DNA of 64,000 nt. It comes from Microbacterium paraoxydans (GTDB lineage: Bacteria > Actinomycetota > Actinomycetes > Actinomycetales > Microbacteriaceae). The position numbers and the translations under genes are program-made. The DNA lies in the NCBI RefSeq assembly GCF_018224615.1, contig NZ_JAGTUK010000001.1:248001-312000 (forward strand). The letters run 5' to 3'. Below the pieces are notes generated by a model, which was not told the origin of the DNA, searched no databases, and worked only from the letters and a program-made list of their open reading frames with translations. The stretch's first letter is position 1. Each line of letters begins with the position of its first letter. Positions 44,962 through 53,381 of this stretch are shown here, piece after piece.

Positions 44962-46413
44962 TCACGCCTTCTTGTCTGCGCGGCGGCGGGGGCTGTCGGG
45001 GTTCATGAGCGAGTGGCGACGGCCGTACGCGAAGTAGATGATCAGGCCGATCACGAGCCACACGGCGAAGCGCAGCCACGTCTCCCAGTGCAGCTGCGAG
45101 ATGAGGAACAGGGAGAAGCCGACGCCGATGATGGGCACGACCGGCATGAGCGGGAGGCGGAAGGTGCGCGGAGCGTCGGGCTTCGTGTAGCGGAACACGA
45201 TCACCGCGACGCACACCACGACGAACGCGGCGAGGATGCCGATGTTGGTGAGGTCGGCGACGGCGCGGATCGGGAAGATGCCCGCGAAGAACGCGGAGGC
45301 GAGGCCGGCGATCCAGGTGACGCGCTGGGGCACGCCGCGCCGGTCGACCTTGCTGAACCAGCCGGGGAGGAGGCCGTCGCGGCTCATCGAGAACCACACG
45401 CGGGTCGCGCCGAGCAGGAAGGTGAGCATCACGGTGAGGATCGACAGCACGGCGAACACGGAGATGATCGCGGCGACCACGGGCAGGCCCACGCTGGAGA
45501 ATGCCGAGGCGAACCCGGCCTTCGGGTCGATGTCGGTGTAGTTCTGCATGCCGGTGAGCACGAGCGTGGCGGCGACGTACAGCAGCATCGCGATGATGAG
45601 CGACAGGATGATCGCCTTCGGCATGTGCTTGCGGCCGTCTTTGGCCTCTTCCGCGGCGGTGCTCATGGCGTCGTAGCCGAACACGGCGAAGAACACGGTC
45701 GCGGCACCGGTGAACACGGGGCCGAAGCCGCTCGGCATGAACGGGTTGTAGTTCTCCGTGTTGATGTAGAAGACGCCGAGTCCGACGATGCCGAGGATCA
45801 GCGCGATCTTGATGGCGACGGCGACGAGTTCGAACCGGCCGAACGTCTGCGTGCCGCGGCTCAGGAGGAACGTCACGAGCAGGCAGATCACGATCGCGGG
45901 AACGTTCACGACGCCGCCGGGCACATCCGCGGTCTCGGTGAGGGAGAGCGGCAGGTGGACGCCGAAGCCGGAGAGGAACGCGTCGAGGTACCCGGAGATG
46001 CCGATCGCGACCACCGCGACGATCGCCACGTACTCGAGGAGCAGATCCCAGCCGATGAACCAGCCGACCACCTCGCCGAGCGCCACGTAGCCGTAACTGT
46101 AGGCGGAGCCGGCGCGGGGTATCATGCCGGCGAACTCCGCATAGGAGAGGGCCGCGGCGGCCGAGGCGAGTCCGGCGATCAGGAAGGAGATGAGCACGGC
46201 CGGGCCGACGCCGGGGTTCGCCGCGTCGCCGTGGGCCACGAGCCCGGCGAGGGAGAAGATCCCGACGCCGATGATGCCGCCGACACCGATCGCGGTGAGC
46301 TGCCAGAGCCCGAGCGACTTGTGCAGGCCGCTGCTGGCGGCTTCTTCCGTCATGTCGCTGACCGGCTTGCGGCGCCAGATCGAGTGAGACGTGGTGTTCG
46401 AGGTGTGGGGCAT
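44962..46413 (-). CDS. APC-superfamily amino acid permease (cationic amino acid type)
   Basis: 483 residues, about 12-13 helices. The substrate-site motif GGIIGVGIFSLAG in helix 1, YAEFAGMIPRAGSAYSYGYV in helix 3 and ATVFFAVFGYDAMSTAAEEA in helix 6 match the YfnA/CAT group. It imports amino acids with protons. ATG 46413 follows GGAAGG. It stands alone, convergent with TetR. Confidence 0.94.
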   Translation of the reverse strand: MPHTSNTTSHSIWRRKPVSDMTEEAASSGLHKSLGLWQLTAIGVGGIIGVGIFSLAGLVAHGDAANPGVGPAVLISFLIAGLASAAAALSYAEFAGMIPRAGSAYSYGYVALGEVVGWFIGWDLLLEYVAIVAVVAIGISGYLDAFLSGFGVHLPLSLTETADVPGGVVNVPAIVICLLVTFLLSRGTQTFGRFELVAVAIKIALILGIVGLGVFYINTENYNPFMPSGFGPVFTGAATVFFAVFGYDAMSTAAEEAKDGRKHMPKAIILSLIIAMLLYVAATLVLTGMQNYTDIDPKAGFASAFSSVGLPVVAAIISVFAVLSILTVMLTFLLGATRVWFSMSRDGLLPGWFSKVDRRGVPQRVTWIAGLASAFFAGIFPIRAVADLTNIGILAAFVVVCVAVIVFRYTKPDAPRTFRLPLMPVVPIIGVGFSLFLISQLHWETWLRFAVWLVIGLIIYFAYGRRHSLMNPDSPRRRADKKA

Positions 46414-46680
46414 CGTCGCCTTCCGGTCGGGCTCGCGCACGGTGGAGCACGAGGTCCTGAGCCGCGGATGGAGGATGCACCCGCGGGGTCGTCCTCGCTG
46501 GGGGCGGACGCCGGGTGTTGCGCCTGTCTGCCGAGGGGGCCAGTGGCACGCTACCCCGGGCGTGCGGCGGCGGCAATATACGTTGCGCGGGGGTCGCGGA
46601 TGTGCAACCGGGGGTGGTCAGAAGTGCTCTGTATCGGTTCGTTCTGTCTCTCCACGCAGCGGCCGCTCTACCGTCGGTGC

Positions 46681-47274
46681 ATGCTCGATTTCGCAGGTAT
46701 CCCTTTCGGTAGTTGGTTCGAAGGACTCGGAGCGGTCGGGGCGATCGTCGCGGCTGGGGTCAGCCTCGGCGCGCTACGGACAGCTCGAGCAGCCAACGCC
46801 ACGGCTGATCAGGCACGGAGGGACGCCAAGACCTTCGCGGACGAAGCGCGGGCGCGAGAGGAATCGCGAGAGCACGCGAGCATCGCGCGCCAGCTGCAGG
46901 CCTGGTGGGTCGTCTGGCACGAGGGCAGGAAGAAGTGCTTCGGCGTTTATGTGACGAACGCGGGGCAGGGTGCGACGGTCTTCCGGGGTGTGCGGATCGA
47001 GGCGCGCGGCAATTCGAATGCACGGGGAGCGGGCGGAGCGATCACGTTCACGTCGTTGCCGCCGGGTTCGTATGTGCTCAGGAGTACGGATGCCGGTGCG
47101 GCGAAGCCATGGGCAGAACCCGAGGTCGCGCGATCGGACGTCCCCTACGAGCCGCTTCTCTTTGCGGAGCGATACGGGGTCACCAGCATCACGTTCGAAG
47201 ATCCGATGAAGAATGCGTGGCGCTGGACGCCGGAGCGCGGTCTTGAACAGCTTGCCGTCGCGGTCGACGGCTGA
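46681..47274 (+). CDS. Hypothetical protein with N-terminal membrane helix
   Basis: 197 residues, not recognised. Hydrophobic segment near residues 12-30 (WFEGLGAVGAIVAAGVSLGA), then a charged helical stretch (TADQARRDAKTFADEARARE) and a beta-rich C-terminal half (FGVYVTNAGQGATVFRGVRI). This anchor-coil-domain layout is common among accessory proteins of uncertain function. Base composition is lower in GC than its neighbours. The 267 bp before it hold no gene I can support. Confidence 0.65.
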   Translation: MLDFAGIPFGSWFEGLGAVGAIVAAGVSLGALRTARAANATADQARRDAKTFADEARAREESREHASIARQLQAWWVVWHEGRKKCFGVYVTNAGQGATVFRGVRIEARGNSNARGAGGAITFTSLPPGSYVLRSTDAGAAKPWAEPEVARSDVPYEPLLFAERYGVTSITFEDPMKNAWRWTPERGLEQLAVAVDG

Positions 47275-47364
47275 GGCGCGCGGGTGGTCACGTCTCAACC
47301 GGCATCGAAGAGCCCGTCCCGGTCTGCCCGTCGGTGAAGCGCGGAGCCGGGCCGGTGGCGGGGC

Positions 47365-47601
47365 TCAGGATTCGTCGGAGTGGCGTTCGCGCCACATGAT
47401 GCGCAGCACCCGAACCAACGCACCCACAAGGAGTGCGAAGGCCGTGAGCCAGAAGACCCAGACAACGTCCTGGAAGAGGGGCAGGTTGGCAATCATCGGA
47501 AGTACGCAGCCGGCCACCACCATCAGTGAAATGGCTGCGCGTTCACCCGCTGTGCCACGAACAGGCTGAGTCCTCACGAGACCGTCGCCTTCGCTACGCA
47601 C
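47365..47601 (-). CDS. Small membrane protein, hypothetical
   Basis: 78 residues with two predicted helices (ISLMVVAGCVLPMIANLPLF and VVWVFWLTAFALLVGALVRV) and a basic C-terminal end. Not recognised. Plausible because of the clean hydrophobic pattern, but no strong ribosome site was found. Confidence 0.45.
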   Translation of the reverse strand: MRSEGDGLVRTQPVRGTAGERAAISLMVVAGCVLPMIANLPLFQDVVWVFWLTAFALLVGALVRVLRIMWRERHSDES

Positions 47602-47718
47602 TCTCCCGCTGTCGACCCGATGACGCCTCCGTGGGCCACGCGGCGTTCGCTTCCCCTACGAGACAACGACCAGCTGTCGATTTCACAGGCTTGCATTGCG
47701 CTCCTTCCTCGTTCGGCC

Positions 47719-47738
47719 TTGACATGTAAGACGTTACA
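47719..47738 (+). promoter_or_regulatory. Orphan MerR-like promoter element
   Basis: TTGACA (47719) is followed by TGTAAGACGTTACA, an inverted repeat placed as in MerR-activated promoters. No gene with a valid start follows on this strand; it may be the remains of a lost gene. It lies in a 219-bp gap with nothing else visible. Confidence 0.3.
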
Positions 47739-47820
47739 GGGGTTGAGCGACGTGTCTGTCCTCCGGAAGGGGGACGCGGACGAGCTGCGATCGCAGGCTG
47801 AAGGGGCTCAGATCCGCGCT

Positions 47821-48336
47821 CTACCCCTCAACCGAGGTCGACGATGAAGACCTCGCCTCGGTCCGCCCGTCGGTGAAGCGGGCCTGGGCGCGGTCGTGGC
47901 GGCGGGGCACCTCGACGTGCTGCGTGGCGGCCGCGAGGCCCATGCGCTTGGTGGAGACGTAGACGCTCTCGGCGGTGTCGACCAGGAAGGTCTCGTGCCA
48001 GACGCCGACGGCGCCGGGGGCCTTGCGTGCGGCGCGGTTGAAGGCGGTCCAGGCGGGGCGGTGCTCCTGGGTGGGGTTGGAGGCGTAGGCGTAGAGCTTC
48101 TCGACCGACGACCAGAACTGCACCACGTAGGGGCCGCCCGATCCGAAGAGCAGCTGGTAGCCGAGCAGCCCGGAGTCGCGGTCGGTGCTGAGCTCGCGGA
48201 GCATGCGCGGCATCGCGAAGAACGCGGGCATCCACAGGTCGGGCCGCCACCAGCGGTTGATCTGCATCCCGATGTGGAACACGACGAGCTCGCCGTCGTG
48301 GCGGTGGGTCATGCGACCCGTGACGACCTTGGACAT
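47821..48336 (-). CDS. DUF4188 (monooxygenase-like) protein
   Basis: 171 residues: GRMTHRHDGELVVFHIGMQI, NRWWRPDLWMPAFFAMPRML, LGYQLLFGSGGPYVVQFWSS and RPAWTAFNRAARKAPGAVGVW match DUF4188, a ferredoxin-like fold sometimes called monooxygenase family. Function unproven. It is divergent from a MerR gene, with two 15-bp palindromes between. Confidence 0.88.
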   Translation of the reverse strand: MSKVVTGRMTHRHDGELVVFHIGMQINRWWRPDLWMPAFFAMPRMLRELSTDRDSGLLGYQLLFGSGGPYVVQFWSSVEKLYAYASNPTQEHRPAWTAFNRAARKAPGAVGVWHETFLVDTAESVYVSTKRMGLAAATQHVEVPRRHDRAQARFTDGRTEARSSSSTSVEG

Positions 48337-48353
48337 GGTGTCTCCCTTGATCG

Positions 48354-48368
48354 GATAGCGTCACTATC
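48354..48368. promoter_or_regulatory. MerR operator copy 1 (GATAGCGTCACTATC)
   Basis: 15-bp inverted repeat GATAG-N5-CTATC, 18 bp from the DUF4188 start codon. Confidence 0.75.
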
Positions 48369-48375
48369 CATACTG

Positions 48376-48390
48376 GATAGCGCTACTATC
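48376..48390. promoter_or_regulatory. MerR operator copy 2 (GATAGCGCTACTATC)
   Basis: Second copy of the same repeat, 22 bp (two helical turns) from the first and 18 bp before the MerR ATG, the mirror of copy 1. Confidence 0.75.
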
Positions 48391-48407
48391 GATGTCAAGG
48401 GGTGACC

Positions 48408-49034
48408 ATGAGGATTTCCGAACTGTCGGCGCAGACCGGCGTGACCGTGCCGACGATCAAGTACTACCTGCGCGAAGGGCTGCTGCCCGAGGGCGAGCGG
48501 ACGTCGGCGACCCAGGCCGCGTACGGCGAGAAGCACGTCGAACGGCTGCGAGTGATCCGGGCGCTGCTCGACGCCGGCGTGAGCATCGCCGAGACACGGC
48601 GGGTGCTCGGGGCGCTCGACGATCCGCCCGGAAGCCCGCACGAGCTCCTCGGTGCAGCGCATGCGGCGATTACCCCGGCGGTCGAGGGCGGGTCGGTGGA
48701 TCTGGCGGAGGCGGAAGCCCTGGTCAAGGGGCTCGGGTGGACACCCGGTGCATGCGACCCCGCCGTGCTGCACGCGGTCGCCCGGGCGCTCGACGGATTG
48801 CGCCGCGCGGGCTTCGTCGTGCCGGACGAGCTGATGCGCGAATACCTCACGAGCGTGCGGAGGATCGCGGATGCCGAGATCGCGGGGGTTCCGGGCGAGT
48901 CCGCCGAAGCCGCCGTGCGGTACGTGGTGCTCGGGTCGGTGCTCGTGGAGCCGCTGCTGCTGGCGTTGCGGCGCGTGGCGCAACAGGTTGCGTCGGGGGA
49001 GCGGTTTGGGGGTGTTGGCGCAGATCGCGGGTAG
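48408..49034 (+). CDS. MerR-family transcriptional regulator
   Basis: 208 residues: RISELSAQTGVTVPTIKYYL with REGLLPEG is the MerR winged helix, and ERLRVIRALLDAGVSIAETR the second helical pair. The C-terminal effector domain has no metal-binding cysteines, so a small molecule is more likely than a metal. It probably activates or represses the divergent DUF4188 gene. ATG 48408 is used; GTG 48402 is in frame. The defence island begins 21 bp after its stop. Confidence 0.92.
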   Translation: MRISELSAQTGVTVPTIKYYLREGLLPEGERTSATQAAYGEKHVERLRVIRALLDAGVSIAETRRVLGALDDPPGSPHELLGAAHAAITPAVEGGSVDLAEAEALVKGLGWTPGACDPAVLHAVARALDGLRRAGFVVPDELMREYLTSVRRIADAEIAGVPGESAEAAVRYVVLGSVLVEPLLLALRRVAQQVASGERFGGVGADRG

Positions 49035-49054
49035 CCACCCTGTTGCTGCCGACC

Positions 49055-52000
49055 TTATGCAGCGGCTACGTCGTCTGCCAGGAGCGCGGCTTGAGCAATC
49101 ACTTGCTCGATGGCCTCGTCGCGTGCATCTGGCGGGTACTTGTATCGCGCCAGGATTCGCTTGATCTGGGACCGCATCTGCGCCTGGACCGACTGTTTAT
49201 TGCGCCAGTCGATCGTGACGGAGTTACGAATTTTCGCCACCAGTTCGCGGACGATCTTCTTGAGCGTCTCGTCTCCGAGCACAAGGACCGCGGACTCGTT
49301 CTCGGCCACGGCATCGTAGAACGCGACTTCATCGACCCGAAGCCCAAGTTCCGTGGCTCGCATCGCGAGGTCGGTCTTCCCCTTCATCTCCTTCGCCATC
49401 TTCACGAGCTCGGCGATGATCTCCGCGGTCGAGAGGGCGCGGTTCGTGTACTTCGTAAGCGCGCCGTCGAGCATCTCGGAGAAGCGCTTGGCCTGAACGA
49501 TGTTCGACCTTCGGAGCGATCGGATCTCGTTGTTGATCAGTCGCCGCAGCAGCGCCTGCTGCAGGTTCGGCTGCTCGGTGTGCTGCAGCGACTCGAGGAA
49601 CTCATCAGAGAGCAGCGAGAGTTCCTGCGAATTGAGGCCGGCGCGGGCGTAGATGTCGACCACCTTGTCCGCTGCGACCGCCGCATTCATCAACTGCGTG
49701 AACGCAGTGTCGAGGTCGGCCCCGCCACGGCCGTCGCGCCCGGAGTCAGGATTCTGCAGCTTCATCACCGCTACGCGTGCGGAAGTGAAGAGGCGCACGT
49801 CATCAGCGATCGCGCGGGCACGATCGTCGGCCCCCGCGAGGGAGTGCGCCTTGATCAGCGCGAGCACCTGGTCCTGATATCGCTTCGCACGGTCATCGTC
49901 GGCGAGCACAAAGTTTGCCAGACCGGCGATCTGCTGCAGTTGCTCGGCACCCGCGAGCGCGGGCGACGAGTCGTACGGATGCTGGTGCAGGAGGGCCTTC
50001 ACGATGTCGTGCTTCTCGAGCATCAGGTCGATGACCTCGTCGATTGGCACACCGGCCTGTTCGCGGTCTGACGGCGAGTACACCCCCAGGGCTTCTTCGA
50101 GGCTCGGGAGCAGCCCGATGTAGTCGACGATAAGTCCGCCGTCCTTATCGCGGAACCGTCGGTTGACGCGAGCGATAGCTTGCATGAGGCCGGCGCCACG
50201 CATCGACTTGTCGACGTACATCGTGTGAAGCACCGGCGCATCGAACCCGGTCAGCCACATGTCGCACACGATGATGATCTCGAGCGGGTCGGCCGGATCC
50301 TTCGCACGCGCCTGCAGTTCCTTGCGTACAGTCTTCGAGTAGATGTGCGGCTGCGCCCACGCCTCACTCGCCGCCGATCCGGTGATAATGACTTTGATCT
50401 TGCCCTTCTTCGGGTCAGGATCGTGCCAGTCGGGGTGCTTTGCGACGAGCATGTCGTACAGGCGTACCGCAATGCGCCGGCTCATCGTCACGATCATCGC
50501 CTTGCCGAATGCGCCGACCTTTCGACGCTCCCAATGCTCGTCGATGTCGTCGGCGATGCGCTCCAGCCGCGGCTCGGCGCCGACGATCGCCTCCATCCGT
50601 GCCCACTTCGATTTCGCGTCGTTGCCCGCGTTCTCATCGACCCCTTCGACGATCTCGTCCGCGAGCTCATCGAGCGCCGAGCGGTCTTCCCGAGAGATGT
50701 CGAGCCGCGCCACGCGGGCCTCGTAGTAGATCTTCACGGTCGCACCGTCTTGCACAGCACGGGTGAGGTCGTACACGTCGATGTAGTCGCCGAACACTGC
50801 GCGCGTGGACTTGTCGGCATCGTCGATCGGGGTGCCGGTGAACCCGAGGAACGTCGCCCCCGGCAGCGCATCTCGCATGCTCTTCGCCAGGCCCGGCTTC
50901 ACGCGCCCGAGCGCATCGACCCGATCCTTGAGGCCGTACTGCGACCGGTGCGCTTCGTCAGCGATCACGATCACGTTCCGGCGGTCGGTGAGCACCGCAT
51001 CCTGGTCGTCATCCTCCCCGGGGGCGAACTTGTGAAGAGTTGTGAAGACGATGCCGCCCGATGCGCGTGTGAGTAGACGGCGCAGGTCAGTTCGCGACGT
51101 CGCCTGAACGGGGGTCTCGGGAAGGATGTGCGCAGGTGCGAAGGTGTCGCCGAACAGCTGGTCGTCGAGGTCATTGCGGTCCGTGATGAACACGAGTGTC
51201 GGGTTAGCCATTCTCGGGTCTTGCATGATCTTCGCGGCGAAGAACACCATCTCGAAGCTCTTGCCCGAACCCTGGGTGTGCCAGACGACACCTCCACGCC
51301 GGTCGCCGTCCGGGCTCGACGCGCGAACGGTGGATTCCACGGCTGCGTTCACAGCCCAGAACTGGTGATACTTCGCCACGCGCTTGATCAGGACGCGCTT
51401 CGCCTGGCCGGTGCTCGCGTCGTTCGTGGTTTCGTCGCTGAACACGACGAAGTTGCGCAGCAGATCCAGAAAGCGCTTCTTCTCGAAGACGCCCTTGATC
51501 AGCACCTCGAGGCTCAGCGTGCCGTCGACAACGGGCGTCGGCGAATCGATCGACTTCCACGGAGCATAGTGCTCGAAAGCCCCGGTGTAGGTACTCATTG
51601 CGGCCGCGAGGCCGTCAGAGATGACCGTGACGACGTTGGTGCGGAACAGTGTCCGAATGTCGTCACGGTACGTCTGGATCTGGTTCCACGCGGAATGCAT
51701 GGTTGCGTTCTCCGCGACCGGATTCTTCAGTTCGAACAGCGCAACAGGGAGCCCGTTCACGAACACCAAGACATCGGGGCGACGGTTCTTGTTCTCGATG
51801 ATCGTGAACTGATTGGCAGCGAGCCAGTCGTTGTTGTCGGGGTTATCGAAGTCGATCACCCGCATAAGTCGAGTGCGCACGACGTAGTCGGAATCGCGGT
51901 ACTCGGCACCGACACCCTCGGTCAAGATCTTGTGGATCCGCAGGTTCTCGTCAATCAGGCTCTGCCCGCCCATCGACGTAATCGCGAGCACCGCGCTGTC

Positions 52001-52201
52001 GACCATCTCCGCGGTCGCGCCAGGATTGATTCGGGTGATCGCATCGCGCAGGCGGCCTTCGAGGATCGCCTCTCGGTACGTCATCCGCTCCGCGTCGGGC
52101 TCGCCAGGCGCGATCGTTGACGCGTTGAGCGTGTGGAAGCCGAGCTCGGCGAACCACCCGAGGGCAGTCTCCTCCAGTACGGCCTCATCCATCAGCGACA
52201 A
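49055..52201 (-). CDS. hsdR: Type I restriction endonuclease subunit R
   Basis: Motor/nuclease subunit, 1048 residues. N-terminal PD-(D/E)-X-K nuclease: RRPDVLVFVNGLPVALFELK. Helicase: Walker A HTQGSGKSFEMV, DEAHRSQYG, FTGTPI, and later motifs IIVCDMWLTGFDAPVLHTMY and QAIARVNRRF. A C-terminal helical domain binds the HsdM/HsdS core. It translocates DNA and cuts unmethylated DNA away from the target. The start at 52201 is TTG, spaced 5 bases from AGGAGG; ATG 52192 is possible. GC is clearly lower than in the flanks. Confidence 0.96.
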   Translation of the reverse strand: MSLMDEAVLEETALGWFAELGFHTLNASTIAPGEPDAERMTYREAILEGRLRDAITRINPGATAEMVDSAVLAITSMGGQSLIDENLRIHKILTEGVGAEYRDSDYVVRTRLMRVIDFDNPDNNDWLAANQFTIIENKNRRPDVLVFVNGLPVALFELKNPVAENATMHSAWNQIQTYRDDIRTLFRTNVVTVISDGLAAAMSTYTGAFEHYAPWKSIDSPTPVVDGTLSLEVLIKGVFEKKRFLDLLRNFVVFSDETTNDASTGQAKRVLIKRVAKYHQFWAVNAAVESTVRASSPDGDRRGGVVWHTQGSGKSFEMVFFAAKIMQDPRMANPTLVFITDRNDLDDQLFGDTFAPAHILPETPVQATSRTDLRRLLTRASGGIVFTTLHKFAPGEDDDQDAVLTDRRNVIVIADEAHRSQYGLKDRVDALGRVKPGLAKSMRDALPGATFLGFTGTPIDDADKSTRAVFGDYIDVYDLTRAVQDGATVKIYYEARVARLDISREDRSALDELADEIVEGVDENAGNDAKSKWARMEAIVGAEPRLERIADDIDEHWERRKVGAFGKAMIVTMSRRIAVRLYDMLVAKHPDWHDPDPKKGKIKVIITGSAASEAWAQPHIYSKTVRKELQARAKDPADPLEIIIVCDMWLTGFDAPVLHTMYVDKSMRGAGLMQAIARVNRRFRDKDGGLIVDYIGLLPSLEEALGVYSPSDREQAGVPIDEVIDLMLEKHDIVKALLHQHPYDSSPALAGAEQLQQIAGLANFVLADDDRAKRYQDQVLALIKAHSLAGADDRARAIADDVRLFTSARVAVMKLQNPDSGRDGRGGADLDTAFTQLMNAAVAADKVVDIYARAGLNSQELSLLSDEFLESLQHTEQPNLQQALLRRLINNEIRSLRRSNIVQAKRFSEMLDGALTKYTNRALSTAEIIAELVKMAKEMKGKTDLAMRATELGLRVDEVAFYDAVAENESAVLVLGDETLKKIVRELVAKIRNSVTIDWRNKQSVQAQMRSQIKRILARYKYPPDARDEAIEQVIAQAALLADDVAAA

Positions 52202-52271
52202 AGGGTCCTCCTGTCGGGCAGAAGATCAATATTCCTCTCAAGACATGGATACACCACGAATCAAGCGCGTC

Positions 52272-53381
52272 TCACGCCAGGTGCAACGCCGACACGCGTA
52301 GGCGCCCCGAAAGCAGCTCGGGGAGTAGCGCATTACGGAGCGCGGCGAGGCGCCGGGACTCGTCGCGTAGTACTGTCATGCGTTCGAACAGCGGCATGGC
52401 GAAAGCATTGAAGGCACCGAGGACCTCCGCTGCAGGTGTCTCGATGCGGTACTCGTCGAACCCGACCGCCTGAAATCGCTGCCGCCCTGAGGACCCCGTC
52501 ATACGCCGAATGGCCCAGTCGCGAACCGTGTCATTGCGTACGAGCGCATAGATCCAGGGCGTCGAGTATTCGCCTGAAGGGGACATCACGACATACTCGG
52601 TTGAACCCCAACCGACTTCGCCGTCCTCAAGCATGTCGACGACCGCCGTTTTGCCATTCTCCAGGCACGGCGTGATCCTCGCCATCAACACATCTCCGTT
52701 TATAAACTTCTGCCCGCTTCCGAACGCCCGAGTCTGCCAATCGAGAACCTCTGGCGAAAACTCAGGCAGCGCAGACATCCCCACGTACGTGGCTTCGGCG
52801 CCACGGTGCAGCTTCCGGTTGGCATTGATGCTTAGCAGGCTCGACAACGGTGTTCCGTCGAGCGACTGCTCAACGCTGAAGTCCCTGTTGAATCGCGTGC
52901 GTACGAGCTCGTCGATGAGACCGATCGCCCGCCCATTCGACTCGATCTTGTCATCGAGCGCGCCGAGCGTCGCAGCGATCGCCTGCTGCTCGGGAACGGG
53001 GGGGACATCGATAGGTACGTTTGCGATGTAGTTTCGGTTAAGCATTGGCTGCACGCTGCCGGAATTGAACGCAGACAGATCTGTCCCGAGAAACCAGAAG
53101 TACGCAAACTTTGGGTCGTTCCCGTGGAAGTTCTTGGCGTAGAGCGTCGTGTTCAGCGGCCAATAGTCCTCTTCGCTCCACGTGGGCCTCCCGAGGTTTG
53201 TAGCACGGCCCACGACAAACCCTGGTCCCTTTACAGGGCCTTCGTCGTGCCACCCATGAGCCTCGCCTGAAGAGAGCACTTTGAAACGACCCGGGCGGCG
53301 CTTCTTCGCAGGCAGATCCATGCCTCGCTGGAGCGTGATGAACTTCGCAAGCGGCTGCCTTGTCCAGCCATGCGGAGTCAC
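52272..53381 (-). CDS. hsdS: Type I restriction-modification specificity subunit S
   Basis: 369 residues with two target recognition domains, each followed by a conserved helix: LGALDDKIESNGRAIGLIDE near residue 150 and ESRRLAALRNALLPELLSGR near 345. It gives sequence specificity for both HsdM methylation and HsdR cleavage, so a two-part recognition sequence is expected. Its ATG overlaps the hsdM stop (ATGA). Confidence 0.94.
   Translation of the reverse strand: MTPHGWTRQPLAKFITLQRGMDLPAKKRRPGRFKVLSSGEAHGWHDEGPVKGPGFVVGRATNLGRPTWSEEDYWPLNTTLYAKNFHGNDPKFAYFWFLGTDLSAFNSGSVQPMLNRNYIANVPIDVPPVPEQQAIAATLGALDDKIESNGRAIGLIDELVRTRFNRDFSVEQSLDGTPLSSLLSINANRKLHRGAEATYVGMSALPEFSPEVLDWQTRAFGSGQKFINGDVLMARITPCLENGKTAVVDMLEDGEVGWGSTEYVVMSPSGEYSTPWIYALVRNDTVRDWAIRRMTGSSGRQRFQAVGFDEYRIETPAAEVLGAFNAFAMPLFERMTVLRDESRRLAALRNALLPELLSGRLRVSALHLA

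Noticed and set aside
46414..46680. Possible riboswitch or T-box before the amino acid permease
   Set aside because: No recognisable conserved core or terminator stem; the permease has its own ribosome site directly upstream.
45013..47274. 753-codon plus-strand frame over the amino acid permease
   Set aside because: Only its last 197 residues (from 46681) look like protein; the rest is antisense to the permease.
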